Origin: a virus
Reading direction: 5' to 3' (one strand)
DNA: 64,000 nucleotides
Virus record (IMG/VR): IMGVR_UViG_3300017917_001573
Span: 1 to 64,000 of that record
In this document: piece by piece, positions 15,430-24,287 of the stretch
Numbering within the stretch: the stretch's first letter is position 1
Layout: each line of letters opens with the position of its first letter
Made by a program: the position numbers and the translations under genes
The notes under the pieces: generated by a model
The model's database searches: none
The model's input: the letters and a program-made list of their open reading frames with translations, nothing else
What the model was told of the DNA's origin: nothing

Positions 15430-16482
15430 ATGTCAAAATCAAACATTAAAAAACTTGTCCCAGTTCCATTTGATCCAATTACAAATCAAAACGATCCTCA
15501 GTATAATTCTGTGAAGAATCAACTTGAACGTATGGGACATAAACAATTTCCTAATACTAAGTTTTCTGTAATGCCTGTAAAAGATCCTCGTACAAAAAGA
15601 TACTTGACAGGTTTGGATGTAGATGCTATTAGTATTAAAAATATTGAAGATACAGAAGTTCGTGAAGCTGAAATTAAACGTATCACTACACTAAAAGCAG
15701 AACTAGAACGTTTGACAGGTCTTAATTTGGATCCTATTACTACAGATCCATCAAGACCTTGCTACTACGAATTGATTTCAAGATCTAGTACTGATGATCT
15801 TCCTCTTGGATTTGTATTTAATAACCCTTCTGTAGGTGAAGTATTTGATTTGTCTTCTCCAATGAAACAAATTGATTTTCTTTGGTTGTGTGAAACACCT
15901 TTCGTATTGAAATCCTTTATTGAGTATGAAAGGGGATATAATGCATATGCTCGATACATTGTAGAAGATATTGAAGCTGAAAACAAAGTAAAAGCTGACA
16001 AATACAAAATTAAAATGGATGCTACTACAGGGCTTAATGCATTCTACAATTCATCTAAAGTAGATAAACTTGCTACATTGTTGAATATTCCATATGCATA
16101 TGATGATAGTCAAGATGTAATTCTTGCATACGTTGCAGAATATTTGGATGGTATCACTAATTCATATATTACAGATGATCTTAAACAGTTTGTGAAATTT
16201 ACAAAGTTGAGTCCTGAACAATTGGATGCAAACTACTTTGCTACTCTATTTATTCGTGAAAGTATTGTTACAGAACAATATGGTGGTATAATTAGAGAAG
16301 GTGTTGATGAATATGGAGAGCGTCTATCTGAATCAGGTAAACAAGGTCTAGTTGAATATTTGCTAGATGCTAAAAACTCTGAAAAATATGCAATGCTTCG
16401 TGGTGCATTGGAAGAAGCAATTCAATCTAAATATGGTGTAAGAGTTTCTACTAAAATCCAAAAACGAAGTAAAGCTGTTTAA
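15430..16482 (+). CDS. Virion structural protein, 350 aa
   Basis: Begins MSKSNIKKLVPVPFDPITNQ and is a soluble mixed alpha/beta protein with a helical C-terminal half. It follows the major capsid gene and starts with an A-rich leader. In crAss-like genomes this place is held by capsid-associated or vertex proteins. There is no motif for enzymatic function. The specific role is an inference from gene order only. Confidence 0.7.
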   Translation: MSKSNIKKLVPVPFDPITNQNDPQYNSVKNQLERMGHKQFPNTKFSVMPVKDPRTKRYLTGLDVDAISIKNIEDTEVREAEIKRITTLKAELERLTGLNLDPITTDPSRPCYYELISRSSTDDLPLGFVFNNPSVGEVFDLSSPMKQIDFLWLCETPFVLKSFIEYERGYNAYARYIVEDIEAENKVKADKYKIKMDATTGLNAFYNSSKVDKLATLLNIPYAYDDSQDVILAYVAEYLDGITNSYITDDLKQFVKFTKLSPEQLDANYFATLFIRESIVTEQYGGIIREGVDEYGERLSESGKQGLVEYLLDAKNSEKYAMLRGALEEAIQSKYGVRVSTKIQKRSKAV

Positions 16483-16507
16483 TAACCTACCTTAATAATT
16501 TAATCCA

Positions 16508-17209
16508 ATGATCAATATAGTTGAATTTTCTAAAAGTATAGATGAAACATTAAATAAACTTGGTACAAACAAGAATTTCAATGTATCTATTCCTGCTAAA
16601 GTTAGAGCAATTAATCTTGCTCAACTAAAACTTATTAAAAATAAGTTAGGTATTCTGAATCCTTCTAAAAAAGGATTTGAATCTTTTAGACGTAGATTTG
16701 ATGAATTGGATTTTCTAATTGTTCCCAATAAGGAGGTATCTGTACAAACAATAGATGATTCTTTGTATGCAGATACTTCTTTATTGGAAGATTATATGTA
16801 CTACATCAAATCATATTGTACTGCTACAAAAGGAAAATGTAAGAATAGAAAACTTACTAATCACTTAGTTAATCATAATGATTTGATCAACTATTTGAAA
16901 GACAAAAATTACAAACCTTCTTTTGAATGGGAAGAACAGTATGTAACACTTTCTAATGGTAAATTAGAAATTCACAAAGCGGATGATTATACAGTAAATA
17001 AGCTATACTTGTATTATATACGCCAACCAAAACCTGTTAATCTTAGTGGATATACACAAAATGGCGTAGCTTCACAAAATATTAACTCGGAATTTCCAGA
17101 ATCTCTTAGAGATGAACTATTGGATATGACTTGTCAATTAATCGCTTCTAACAATGTAGATATGGCACAATATCAATTTACAGAAGCAAGAATCTCAAAA
17201 TCTGAATAA
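16508..17209 (+). CDS. Probable head-tail connector (ring/adaptor) protein, 233 aa
   Basis: Helical N-terminal part (MINIVEFSKSIDETLNKLG), a beta segment in the middle (YVTLSNGKLEIHKADDYTVN), then a C-terminal helix ending ELLDMTCQLIASNNVDMAQY. This helix-sheet-helix pattern, with the closing helix, is common in ring-forming adaptor proteins of short-tailed Bacteroidota phages. It lies 25 bp after the previous structural gene and 36 bp before the next. No catalytic motif is seen. Function by analogy only. Confidence 0.6.
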   Translation: MINIVEFSKSIDETLNKLGTNKNFNVSIPAKVRAINLAQLKLIKNKLGILNPSKKGFESFRRRFDELDFLIVPNKEVSVQTIDDSLYADTSLLEDYMYYIKSYCTATKGKCKNRKLTNHLVNHNDLINYLKDKNYKPSFEWEEQYVTLSNGKLEIHKADDYTVNKLYLYYIRQPKPVNLSGYTQNGVASQNINSEFPESLRDELLDMTCQLIASNNVDMAQYQFTEARISKSE

Positions 17210-17245
17210 ACTAAACTTTTTTGTTAAACTTAATTTAATTTTAAA

Positions 17246-18583
17246 ATGGAATACCGTAATACACAACTGTTTGTCCTTCCTACAAACGCAATTGCTGCTG
17301 ATGGACTTACTACTGTAGCTACTGTACAAAGTGGATCATCTTCTCCTGGTTCAACTGCTGTTAATGCTGTTGCTGATGGTGTAGTTGGTTTTGCAATTAA
17401 TGGTGCAAATAAAAATGCTACCACATTCAAAGGAATGCCTTATACTGTTGATAGTACCAATATTTCTGCTGGTGACTGGACTGGTATGGCAACTAATCCT
17501 AAATCAGTAAAAGTAATTCGTGGATTTAATCCTACCGATGATTTGTCTGCATGGGCTGGTGTAATGGAATCTGGAGATATTTTCTTCAACAACATCACCT
17601 CTATTCGCCAAGTCAACCCTTCGACTACTGAACAAGTAATGATTAAACAAGTTGGTTTTGATGCAACATCATTGAACAAATCTTGTTACGAATCTTTACG
17701 TATGGTATGTGGTAACACATACAGTTTGCAACTTCGTGCTAAATCTTTCTTGGCAGATTCTATCAGTGCAAAAGGTCTTGTTAAATCATACACTGTAAAC
17801 ACTGGTTGCTGCGAAGATCAACACTGCACAAACAAAGGTAACGCTCTTCAAATTGCATTCTCTGCTGCATATGATTTGGTTAATCAAATCAATACTGATC
17901 CAATGATGAAGGGTTATATTACTGCTCAAGTTGTAGGTTTTTATACAGCAGATCCTGCTGGTGCAAAAACAAAAACTCTTTTGACAGGTTCTACTACTCT
18001 AGCTGGTATTACTGCTGATTTGGCACTAGCTCCAGCTAATGATGTTGATGTTGAAGGAACTGATTGGGCTGTTGGTTTTAAATTGACTGGTGTAGCTGCT
18101 CCAAACTGGAATAACCCTTCTAACCCAATTGATTTCCAATTCCGTAATGATGGCGTTATTATTGGTGCATACTTCTCTAAAGGAAAACCAGTTGGTGAAC
18201 CTTATGTATGGGATGCTTGTACATATGCTCCTGTAACTCTTATCCAAGATTTGAAATTCAAAAAGAATACTGGTAAAGAAATTCAACAAATGGAAATCAT
18301 CCACAATGATTCTCATAACATTTTCAAAGAAGTATTCTACAATACCGCATACAATACTGTAAATCTTCCTAAGTATACAGACATTGCTCAGTATTACACA
18401 TTGTACTACATTGATTATAAAGTACAGGAAGACAATGCATATAACTCTAAAGTACCTCAAGATCGTAGAGTTATTCTTGCAGTACCTGTTGGATCAAATG
18501 CTGGTAGTTCTGTAGATAGCAATATCTCAGATATGATCACATTGCTTTCTACAAAATCTGGAGTACCAATTATCACTGAATAA
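17246..18583 (+). CDS. Virion structural protein, 445 aa
   Basis: Starts MEYRNTQLFVLPTNAIAADG. Small-residue-rich beta protein (many Ala, Gly, Thr, Ser) with a Cys/His cluster CCEDQHC near residue 192, a possible metal or disulfide site. Codon use leans toward GCT, GGT and ACT as in the major capsid gene, suggesting strong expression. It ends at a strong terminator. A decoration or tail-tube-like component would fit. No family name can be given from sequence alone. Confidence 0.7.
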   Translation: MEYRNTQLFVLPTNAIAADGLTTVATVQSGSSSPGSTAVNAVADGVVGFAINGANKNATTFKGMPYTVDSTNISAGDWTGMATNPKSVKVIRGFNPTDDLSAWAGVMESGDIFFNNITSIRQVNPSTTEQVMIKQVGFDATSLNKSCYESLRMVCGNTYSLQLRAKSFLADSISAKGLVKSYTVNTGCCEDQHCTNKGNALQIAFSAAYDLVNQINTDPMMKGYITAQVVGFYTADPAGAKTKTLLTGSTTLAGITADLALAPANDVDVEGTDWAVGFKLTGVAAPNWNNPSNPIDFQFRNDGVIIGAYFSKGKPVGEPYVWDACTYAPVTLIQDLKFKKNTGKEIQQMEIIHNDSHNIFKEVFYNTAYNTVNLPKYTDIAQYYTLYYIDYKVQEDNAYNSKVPQDRRVILAVPVGSNAGSSVDSNISDMITLLSTKSGVPIITE

Positions 18584-18599
18584 TCTACTCGAAAAACAG

Positions 18600-18623
18600 G
18601 GGTGGGAAACCACCCTTTTTTTT
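18600..18623 (+). terminator. Terminator with GAAA tetraloop
   Basis: GGGTGG (18600-18605), loop GAAA, CCACCC (18610-18615), followed by eight T. A strong intrinsic terminator that separates the head genes from the fibre genes. Confidence 0.9.
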
Positions 18624-18646
18624 GATAGTTATTAAACTTTTCAATC

Positions 18647-20923
18647 ATGCTTTGTATAGATAAAAACGATTTGTTTCTCAGAAAAGACTTCTTTACTTGT
18701 GATGAAAGTAAAGGTGTGTCTCTTTCTGCACTCATAAAAAAATTTGCACCAACTCCTGTTGTAAATAATGATGGTAATGCTACCTCTCATTATTTTAAAC
18801 TTGGAGCAAATGGCACTTTAAAAAGTATTCTTCTTTCTGATACTATTATTCATCCTGTAAAATTTGATTCTACAGAATCCATTGCTGTATCTTTTGATAC
18901 AAATAGTAATACATTTACATTTGATTTAGTAGGAGGTGCAGGTTTGGAAGCAAGTCTTACTGTACAAGATGAAGATGGACATTCTGAAAAATTAGTTTTA
19001 AATGATCCATTAAATTCTGCTGTTTTAACATTTGGTCAAGGTACTATGATTGTACCTACATACAATCCTGCTACAAATAAAATTAAATTTGATTTTAATC
19101 CAGGTGGTACACTTGCAGATTATGTAACAGGTGCTGGTACTAGAGCTACATTCCCAACACAAATTACAGCGTTTACTAACAACGCTGGCTACATTACATC
19201 TTCTGCATTAACACCATATTTACAGTCTTCTGTAGCAGCTACTACATATTTTCCACTATTAGGAGGTACAATTACTGGTACAGCAGGAAGCGGTTTTATT
19301 GGATTGCCTTCTCAAAATACAAATCCAACAGCAGAATCAGGAATTACTAAAATATATGCTGACTCCACAGGTAGATTTTCTTGGATTACAGGACTTGGAT
19401 TTAGAAGAACATTTACATCTACATCACTAACCGCTGACCGTGTATATACCCTAAAAGATGCTAATGGTACATTAGCTTTTACAAGTGATATTCCTACAAC
19501 TGTAAGTTCATTTACAAATGATTCAGGATATATTACATCATCTGCTTTATCTCCATATTTAACATCTTCTACTGCTGCTTCAACATATTTTCCATTAACA
19601 GGAGGAAGTATTACAGGTACTGGTGGTTTAGGATTTTTTGGAGCTATTGCACAAGCTTCTACACCTTTTGCACCAGCATCAGGATTTAGATTATTTGCTG
19701 ATTCATCTGGTAGATTTAGTTGGGTTGCTACTAATGGTTTAGTAAGAACATTTGATGCTACAGGCAATACAACAAATAGATCATACACACTCCCTGATTA
19801 CGATGGAACATTTATTCTATATGGTAACACTAATACATTAGGCTCTAATAGTTTATCATTATCTACTACAAATACAGGTAGTGGAAATACATTTTTTAAT
19901 TTAACAAATGGTTCTGCTGTAAACGTATTTAGAGTTTTTGCTGATGGTACACTTTCTCAAGCTCAATCCAGAACGGGTTTAACTACATCCACAACTATTT
20001 CTTCTTTTAGCACAACAATTGGAATAACCGATTCTAATAACGTAGTTTCTAAAATAATAGCATATAGTATTGATCCTACAATTACAGGAACGGGTTATAC
20101 TAATAAAACGATTGTAGGTTTGTCTATTAACCCTAATTCTAGAGGTACAGTAAATACTAGTACGAACAGAGTTAGAGCATTGGAGGTATTTCTAGGAAAT
20201 AGTACAAATAGCCTGACTCCAGATGAAGTATCTTTTTATGCAGGATCATCTTCTGTAAAAATTATTAGTAGTGGCGGATCAAGAGCGGATTTAACCTTTA
20301 ATACAAATGATACAACACAAATTGCACAATTTTTCCATCAAGGTTCTGGTACAACTAATGGTATGATAATTAGAAGTATTACTGGTAACTATGGTGTAAT
20401 TCTTCAAACAAACCTTAGCTCTACAAATAATACCAATATCTTAACATTTCAAAATGGTCAAACTGGATTTTTGAATATGGGATCTTCTGTATCAAATGTC
20501 AATTTAATGGGTTTGGCTGTGAATCTTGGTACAACTGCTTCGAGATGGACTGCTGGTTCTAGTGGTACAACAGTAACAGGTATTAACTGGTCTTTACCTG
20601 TAGCTTATGCTGATGGTACTAACTATTCAACATCAGCTATTTGTTTATTAGGAGATTTTGATATTACAGAAATTGGTACACCATCAGCTAGAGCTGCTTA
20701 TTATGGATTTAGATTTAGAAACACTAGATTTATGTCTGGTTTGAATCTTGGTAATACTGCCCCTGCTGCTGTATTAGATCTTGGTCAACATGCTGATACA
20801 ACAATTCCTACATTAAAAATTGCAGAGTCAAATACTACAGCTCCTAGCAATACTAGTACACCTACTGCTTGGTGTCGTATAGTAGTTAATGGAACTACAT
20901 ATAAAATGCCTTTATACAGTTAA
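18647..20923 (+). CDS. Fibre protein with tandem repeats, probable receptor-binding or head fibre
   Basis: 758 aa. A short N-terminal anchor (MLCIDKNDLFLRKDFFTC) is followed by beta-rich sequence. Two tandem units of about 113 residues begin near residues 175 and 288; each contains a segment like AGYITSSALTPYL and then TYFPL-x-GG-x-ITGT, a repeat common in fibres of Bacteroidota phages. The C-terminal third is rich in Thr, Ser, Asn and Gly, as in trimeric beta-structured tips. Most likely it forms a surface fibre that meets the host capsule or receptor. It is the first gene after the terminator at 18600. Confidence 0.8.
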   Translation: MLCIDKNDLFLRKDFFTCDESKGVSLSALIKKFAPTPVVNNDGNATSHYFKLGANGTLKSILLSDTIIHPVKFDSTESIAVSFDTNSNTFTFDLVGGAGLEASLTVQDEDGHSEKLVLNDPLNSAVLTFGQGTMIVPTYNPATNKIKFDFNPGGTLADYVTGAGTRATFPTQITAFTNNAGYITSSALTPYLQSSVAATTYFPLLGGTITGTAGSGFIGLPSQNTNPTAESGITKIYADSTGRFSWITGLGFRRTFTSTSLTADRVYTLKDANGTLAFTSDIPTTVSSFTNDSGYITSSALSPYLTSSTAASTYFPLTGGSITGTGGLGFFGAIAQASTPFAPASGFRLFADSSGRFSWVATNGLVRTFDATGNTTNRSYTLPDYDGTFILYGNTNTLGSNSLSLSTTNTGSGNTFFNLTNGSAVNVFRVFADGTLSQAQSRTGLTTSTTISSFSTTIGITDSNNVVSKIIAYSIDPTITGTGYTNKTIVGLSINPNSRGTVNTSTNRVRALEVFLGNSTNSLTPDEVSFYAGSSSVKIISSGGSRADLTFNTNDTTQIAQFFHQGSGTTNGMIIRSITGNYGVILQTNLSSTNNTNILTFQNGQTGFLNMGSSVSNVNLMGLAVNLGTTASRWTAGSSGTTVTGINWSLPVAYADGTNYSTSAICLLGDFDITEIGTPSARAAYYGFRFRNTRFMSGLNLGNTAPAAVLDLGQHADTTIPTLKIAESNTTAPSNTSTPTAWCRIVVNGTTYKMPLYS
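19171..19840 (+). repeat. Two diverged tandem repeats in the fibre gene
   Basis: Units starting near 19171 and 19511, about 340 bp each, encode similar peptides (AGYITSSAL, TYFPL, ITGT, then ADS-x-GRFSW). They diverge at synonymous and some amino-acid positions, so the duplication is old. Confidence 0.7.
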
Positions 20924-20945
20924 TCTTAAACTAAACAATACTAAT

Positions 20946-21254
20946 ATGGCTTTAACTTCTGATCCAGTTGTTTCAAAAATTCAATACAATAATGGTTCTA
21001 TCAACTTGTATATTGAAACATCTTACATCTTTATTTTACCAACATTCTCACAACAAGGATGCGAAGTACAAATTGCTTTATACAATACAAGAGAAGATTA
21101 TTTAGAAAGTAAACTTCCTTCATATACAATCAATCTTGGTACAACAGACATTTTTATTTCTGATAATGAACTTTCAGAAAAGTTACATACTTTTGTGCTA
21201 ACGTATTTAAATGAAAAATCTCCTGATACATGGAGTGTAACATCTTTAAAGTAA
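20946..21254 (+). CDS. Hypothetical small structural protein, 102 aa
   Basis: Starts MALTSDPVVSKIQYNNGSIN at 20946. The frame is open upstream into the fibre gene, but this ATG follows its stop by 22 bp and has an A-rich leader. The protein is beta-rich with an even pattern (YIETSYIFILPTFSQQGCEV) and may be a small fibre-associated or assembly protein. No family is recognised. Confidence 0.65.
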   Translation: MALTSDPVVSKIQYNNGSINLYIETSYIFILPTFSQQGCEVQIALYNTREDYLESKLPSYTINLGTTDIFISDNELSEKLHTFVLTYLNEKSPDTWSVTSLK

Positions 21255-21275
21255 ACTTTAATTAAACAAATAAAC

Positions 21276-21449
21276 ATGGAACAACTAACATTTAATCTAA
21301 CACTAACTGATCAAGAGGTAGCACTAATTGGTCAAGCACTAGCAGAACTACCTTTGAAAATTTCTAAACCACTATTTGATAAAATTCAAAATAGTATTTA
21401 TGAACAGTCTCAACCTAAAGAAGAATTTGTAACAACAACTGAAAGCTAA
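21276..21449 (+). CDS. Small protein, 57 aa
   Basis: MEQLTFNLTLTDQEVALIGQ starts at 21276. The pattern L-T-x-x-E-x-x-x-I-x-x-A-L-x-x-L-P, then a helix (SKPLFDKIQNSIYEQ), resembles a type of tiny protein seen often among phage structural genes. Its stop TAA shares a base with the next ATG (TAATG at 21447-21451), so it is translationally coupled to the endolysin. Too short for many ORF filters. Function unknown. Confidence 0.7.
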   Translation: MEQLTFNLTLTDQEVALIGQALAELPLKISKPLFDKIQNSIYEQSQPKEEFVTTTES

Positions 21450-22000
21450 TGAAACTTTTTTTATCCGCAGGACATGCTATCAAAGCTTCTGGTAAAGATC
21501 CAGGGGCTACTGGAAATGGATATTGGGAAGGTGATTTAGCATTTGCATTTGTATCACTTCTTAATACAGAACTACTTAATCTTGGTGTAAAAGCTACAGT
21601 AGATAATAAATCTAATATCTTAGTAAATACACTTAGTGTAATTAAATCTTTAGCTACTACAGAAGATTGGTTACTTATTGAATTTCATTTTAATGCTGGT
21701 GGTCCAACTGCTACTGGTGTAGAAGTTGTAATACCTAAAGTATATGATTCAAAAGAACAAAAAGTAGCAAAAGATATTGCTGATATTATTTCTAGAAAAT
21801 TAAACATTAAACTTCGCGGTAAGGCAGGTGTTATTACAGAAGATTTAACTGCTAGAGGCACACTAGGTTGGATGCGACCTACAGGAAAAAATATTCTTGT
21901 AGAATTGTGTTTTATATCTAACAAAAGTGATATTGATTCATACAACAAAAACAAAGTTGAATTAGCTAAAGCAATAGCTCAATATCTAAAGAACGTTTAA
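21449..22000 (+). CDS. Endolysin, N-acetylmuramoyl-L-alanine amidase (Amidase_3 type)
   Basis: 183 aa, a single catalytic domain. It starts MKLFLSAGHAIKASGKDPGA with the zinc ligand His9 in S-A-G-H, the ligand Glu27 in YWEGDL, the ligand His80 in IEFHFNAGG, and the catalytic Glu in ILVELCFISN near residue 152, a full set for the zinc amidase that cuts between muramic acid and L-alanine. There is no signal peptide, so it needs the holin to reach the wall. It is the first gene of a lysis cassette with a holin candidate and a spanin downstream. Confidence 0.93.
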   Translation: MKLFLSAGHAIKASGKDPGATGNGYWEGDLAFAFVSLLNTELLNLGVKATVDNKSNILVNTLSVIKSLATTEDWLLIEFHFNAGGPTATGVEVVIPKVYDSKEQKVAKDIADIISRKLNIKLRGKAGVITEDLTARGTLGWMRPTGKNILVELCFISNKSDIDSYNKNKVELAKAIAQYLKNV

Positions 22001-22021
22001 CTTTAATAGGGAAATACAGTT

Positions 22022-22669
22022 ATGCTTTTAGAAGAATCGCTTCAACATATTGTTGTATCTAATTTATTCCAAACAATAAATACTGTTTTATCTTCTGGGA
22101 TTGCTTTATACATCATAAAAGAATCCATCAATAAAAAGAAAAAACAAAAAGAACAACTTCAAGATAAAGACCCCTTAGCATCTATTGCTAAAAAGGAAAA
22201 ACTTCGTAGTATAGAAGAGTTTATTTATTTAAGGCTTACTGGTAAAAATAAACGCCCTAAAATTATAGCCCCCTGGTACTTTACCAATGGCACATATACA
22301 ACAGGTGGACTATCTATTAAAAAAATGCATTTGGCAGATGAATCATTTAATGACACTTCTGTACAAGGAATGATCAACCAATTACAAGATATTAAAGTAG
22401 ATTACTACGAACGTTTACTTAAACCATTTAGAGATGATCCATATTTGAAATGGTATTACTCTGATGAAACAAAAGTTCAAGATGGATTGGCTGCTACACA
22501 TAAAGAATGTGGTGGAAATCATATTTATATTTTTCCTGTTAGACATCTGTACAACAATATTCTAGTTGGGCTTTTAGTATTGAAATTTGAAGAATATCCT
22601 GATCTTTCAGAAGCAGATATTGAATACTTAGAAATTCAAACATCTAAAATGTGGGATTGTATAATTTAA
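22022..22669 (+). CDS. Membrane-anchored protein with GAF-like C-terminal domain, 215 aa
   Basis: One hydrophobic segment near residues 9-30 (NLFQTINTVLSSGIALYIIK) is followed by a very basic stretch (NKKKKQKEQ), so the C-terminal part lies in the cytoplasm. The last 60 residues (HIYIFPVRHLYNNILVGLLV, then DIEYLEIQTSKMW) resemble the end of a GAF sensor domain. It sits inside the lysis cassette between endolysin and holin. It might regulate hole formation, for example as an antiholin, but this is inference. Confidence 0.6.
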   Translation: MLLEESLQHIVVSNLFQTINTVLSSGIALYIIKESINKKKKQKEQLQDKDPLASIAKKEKLRSIEEFIYLRLTGKNKRPKIIAPWYFTNGTYTTGGLSIKKMHLADESFNDTSVQGMINQLQDIKVDYYERLLKPFRDDPYLKWYYSDETKVQDGLAATHKECGGNHIYIFPVRHLYNNILVGLLVLKFEEYPDLSEADIEYLEIQTSKMWDCII

Positions 22670-22679
22670 TTAACTATCT

Positions 22680-22922
22680 ATGATTCTAAAAACATGGTGG
22701 AAAAACTTTGTAGCAAAGACTCCACAAAGAAATAAAAAATTAAGAAATGTAGCTGTGAGTATTATTACCGCAGCTACTTCTTTAGAAGCAGTATTGAAAG
22801 TATCACCTCAATATCTTCAGTATTTACCTTCTTATACAGAAAAACTACTTGCATATATTATTTTATCTGGTGTAGTATTTGGTTTGTATCACCAATCAAA
22901 ATCTCAAGAAAATGAAATCTAA
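22680..22922 (+). CDS. Holin candidate
   Basis: 80 aa with two hydrophobic stretches, about residues 25-42 (VAVSIITAATSLEAVLKV) and 55-72 (LLAYIILSGVVFGLYH), a basic N-terminus and a short charged tail. Size, hydrophobic segments and place between endolysin and spanin fit a holin, which opens the inner membrane at the programmed lysis time. The stop overlaps the spanin start by 11 bp. Holins have no universal signature, so the call rests on topology and context. Confidence 0.7.
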   Translation: MILKTWWKNFVAKTPQRNKKLRNVAVSIITAATSLEAVLKVSPQYLQYLPSYTEKLLAYIILSGVVFGLYHQSKSQENEI

Positions 22923-23472
22923 ACTTCTATTTATACTTTCTATTGCAGCATTAACATGTTTAGTATTGCTTTCTGCTTGTAGTACAGAAAAGAAATGTAT
23001 TAAAAAACTAAACTATATAGAGTCACATTGCCCTCAACTACTAGGAAGAGACTCGCTTAAAATTGATACTGTAATTAAAGAACGTACTCTTGTAGATACG
23101 GTTACTGTAAATGTAGATACTACAGGATTAGATTCTTTGTTTTATACAGTAGATTCTTTACTTAAAGAATCTGGTAAAACAGATACTCTATACAAAAATA
23201 AACTTGTAAAATACATTCAATATAAGTATGTAAACAAGTCATCTAATGATTCATTAATTGTAGATTCAAATGGTGTACATTTAAGAGCATGGTTATACGA
23301 TGGTAGAATATATGCTTCTGTATCAGTAGATAGTATGTACATTCAATCTAAAAAAGCTATTAATTATTCTAAAACACCTATTACAGAAACCAATAAATTT
23401 AATTGGTGGAAAGTATATTTTTTTATCTTGCTGGCAATTACTATACTGATAGTTATTAAAAAATTGAAATAA
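22912..23472 (+). CDS. Unimolecular spanin (lipoprotein with C-terminal membrane segment)
   Basis: 186 aa from ATG 22912 (upstream frame from 22879 is not needed). The N-terminus is a lipoprotein signal, MKSKLLFILSIAALTCLVLL, with lipobox LLSAC and lipidated Cys23. The last 25 residues contain a single membrane helix (VYFFILLAITILIVI) ending in basic residues. A protein tied to the outer membrane by lipid and to the inner membrane by its C-terminal helix is the definition of a u-spanin, which fuses the two membranes at the end of lysis. The periplasmic part is beta-like. Its place after the holin confirms the reading. Confidence 0.85.
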   Translation: MKSKLLFILSIAALTCLVLLSACSTEKKCIKKLNYIESHCPQLLGRDSLKIDTVIKERTLVDTVTVNVDTTGLDSLFYTVDSLLKESGKTDTLYKNKLVKYIQYKYVNKSSNDSLIVDSNGVHLRAWLYDGRIYASVSVDSMYIQSKKAINYSKTPITETNKFNWWKVYFFILLAITILIVIKKLK

Positions 23473-24017
23473 TGAAAAGTCAACTCAAAGTTCACATAGA
23501 TAATAGCAGCCTGTATACAATAGGGTTTCGAGATGAATCAGATTACAATCTTGAAATCGAAATTCAAGAACCTCTTTTAGTAGTAAAAGCTCCTAACTTT
23601 TCTGCAAAAAGTATAGAATTTACACCGTATACTTGGAATACTGTAAATTCTAAAAATTTAGAGATTGCACAATGTGATTCTTTTGAAGTATTACCAGATG
23701 GCATCTACTATTATAAATACAGCAATGTACCACATGAACGTATTTTTGTAGAAGGACATTTTATGAGAACTGCTATACTACGTTCTTTGTATCAGAAAAA
23801 ATTATTGGATGTGTCTACACAAATTTCTTTAGTATCTGTTACCGACAATCCTCTTGTAAAACAATTACAAGAAATTAGTTTTCATATTGATGCAGCAGAG
23901 GCTAATGTGAATGAATGTTGTTACAATACAAATATTGCCATTCAACATTACAAAAAAGCACAATCTCTTTTGGCAGCATTTAAATCATACGATCATGTGT
24001 CCACTTGTCAGGTGTAA
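23472..24017 (+). CDS. Hypothetical protein, 181 aa
   Basis: Begins MKSQLKVHIDNSSLYTIGFR; the first 120 residues are beta-rich and the last 60 helical (LVKQLQEISFHIDAAEANVN, then CCYNTNIAIQHYKK). The start shares one base with the spanin stop (TAATG). In Bacteroidota phages, proteins of this shape lie among virion genes and may be chaperones or connectors for fibres. No motif establishes this. It overlaps the 28-codon zinc-knuckle gene by 23 bp. Confidence 0.7.
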   Translation: MKSQLKVHIDNSSLYTIGFRDESDYNLEIEIQEPLLVVKAPNFSAKSIEFTPYTWNTVNSKNLEIAQCDSFEVLPDGIYYYKYSNVPHERIFVEGHFMRTAILRSLYQKKLLDVSTQISLVSVTDNPLVKQLQEISFHIDAAEANVNECCYNTNIAIQHYKKAQSLLAAFKSYDHVSTCQV

Positions 24018-24081
24018 GATTTGTAATACTCCAACACCATCTTGTGATTTAGAAAGAAAAGTATGTAAAAAATGTAGATAA
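23995..24081 (+). CDS. Zinc-ribbon microprotein, 28 aa
   Basis: The frame starts MCPLVRCKICNTPTPSCD and ends KVCKKCR, with C-x-x-C at residues 7-10 and 24-27, a complete four-Cys zinc site. It overlaps the previous gene by 23 bp and its TAA shares a base with the next ATG (TAATG at 24079-24083), the same coupling used between other real genes here. Without it there would be a 63-bp gap. Small enough to be missed by standard calling. It could act as a zinc-binding adaptor. Confidence 0.6.
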   Translation: MCPLVRCKICNTPTPSCDLERKVCKKCR

Positions 24082-24287
24082 TGGATAATTATACTAAACT
24101 AACATGCAAGTATGCATACAAAACAAATAACATGCTTTTTAATAGAAGGTTTGGTATGAAAAAACCTGTAGACTTTGATACTATATTTTTTATACAACAA
24201 TCTCTAAAAGCACTAAAAGATGATTTTCTTACATCATCTGAAAAACAATTATTGTTAGACAATCTTAAACTTATAAGCAATGAGTAA
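24081..24287 (+). CDS. Hypothetical protein, 68 aa
   Basis: Basic N-terminal half (MDNYTKLTCKYAYKTNNMLF) and helical C-terminal half (SLKALKDDFLTSSEKQLLLD). It is coupled to the microprotein upstream and overlaps the next gene by 8 bp. No motif is recognised; the tight packing argues for a real gene. Confidence 0.65.
   Translation: MDNYTKLTCKYAYKTNNMLFNRRFGMKKPVDFDTIFFIQQSLKALKDDFLTSSEKQLLLDNLKLISNE

Noticed and set aside
18026-18460. Minus-strand frame of 144 codons
   Set aside because: It is a shadow of the structural gene on the plus strand, with hydrophobic and Cys-rich composition typical of antisense reading.
20889-20945. Upstream start of the 102-aa gene within the fibre gene
   Set aside because: The segment overlaps the fibre C-terminus in another frame; ATG 20946 is the natural start after the stop.
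22879-22911. Upstream start of the spanin gene
   Set aside because: It would place 11 residues before a textbook lipoprotein signal peptide; ATG 22912 starts exactly at the signal.
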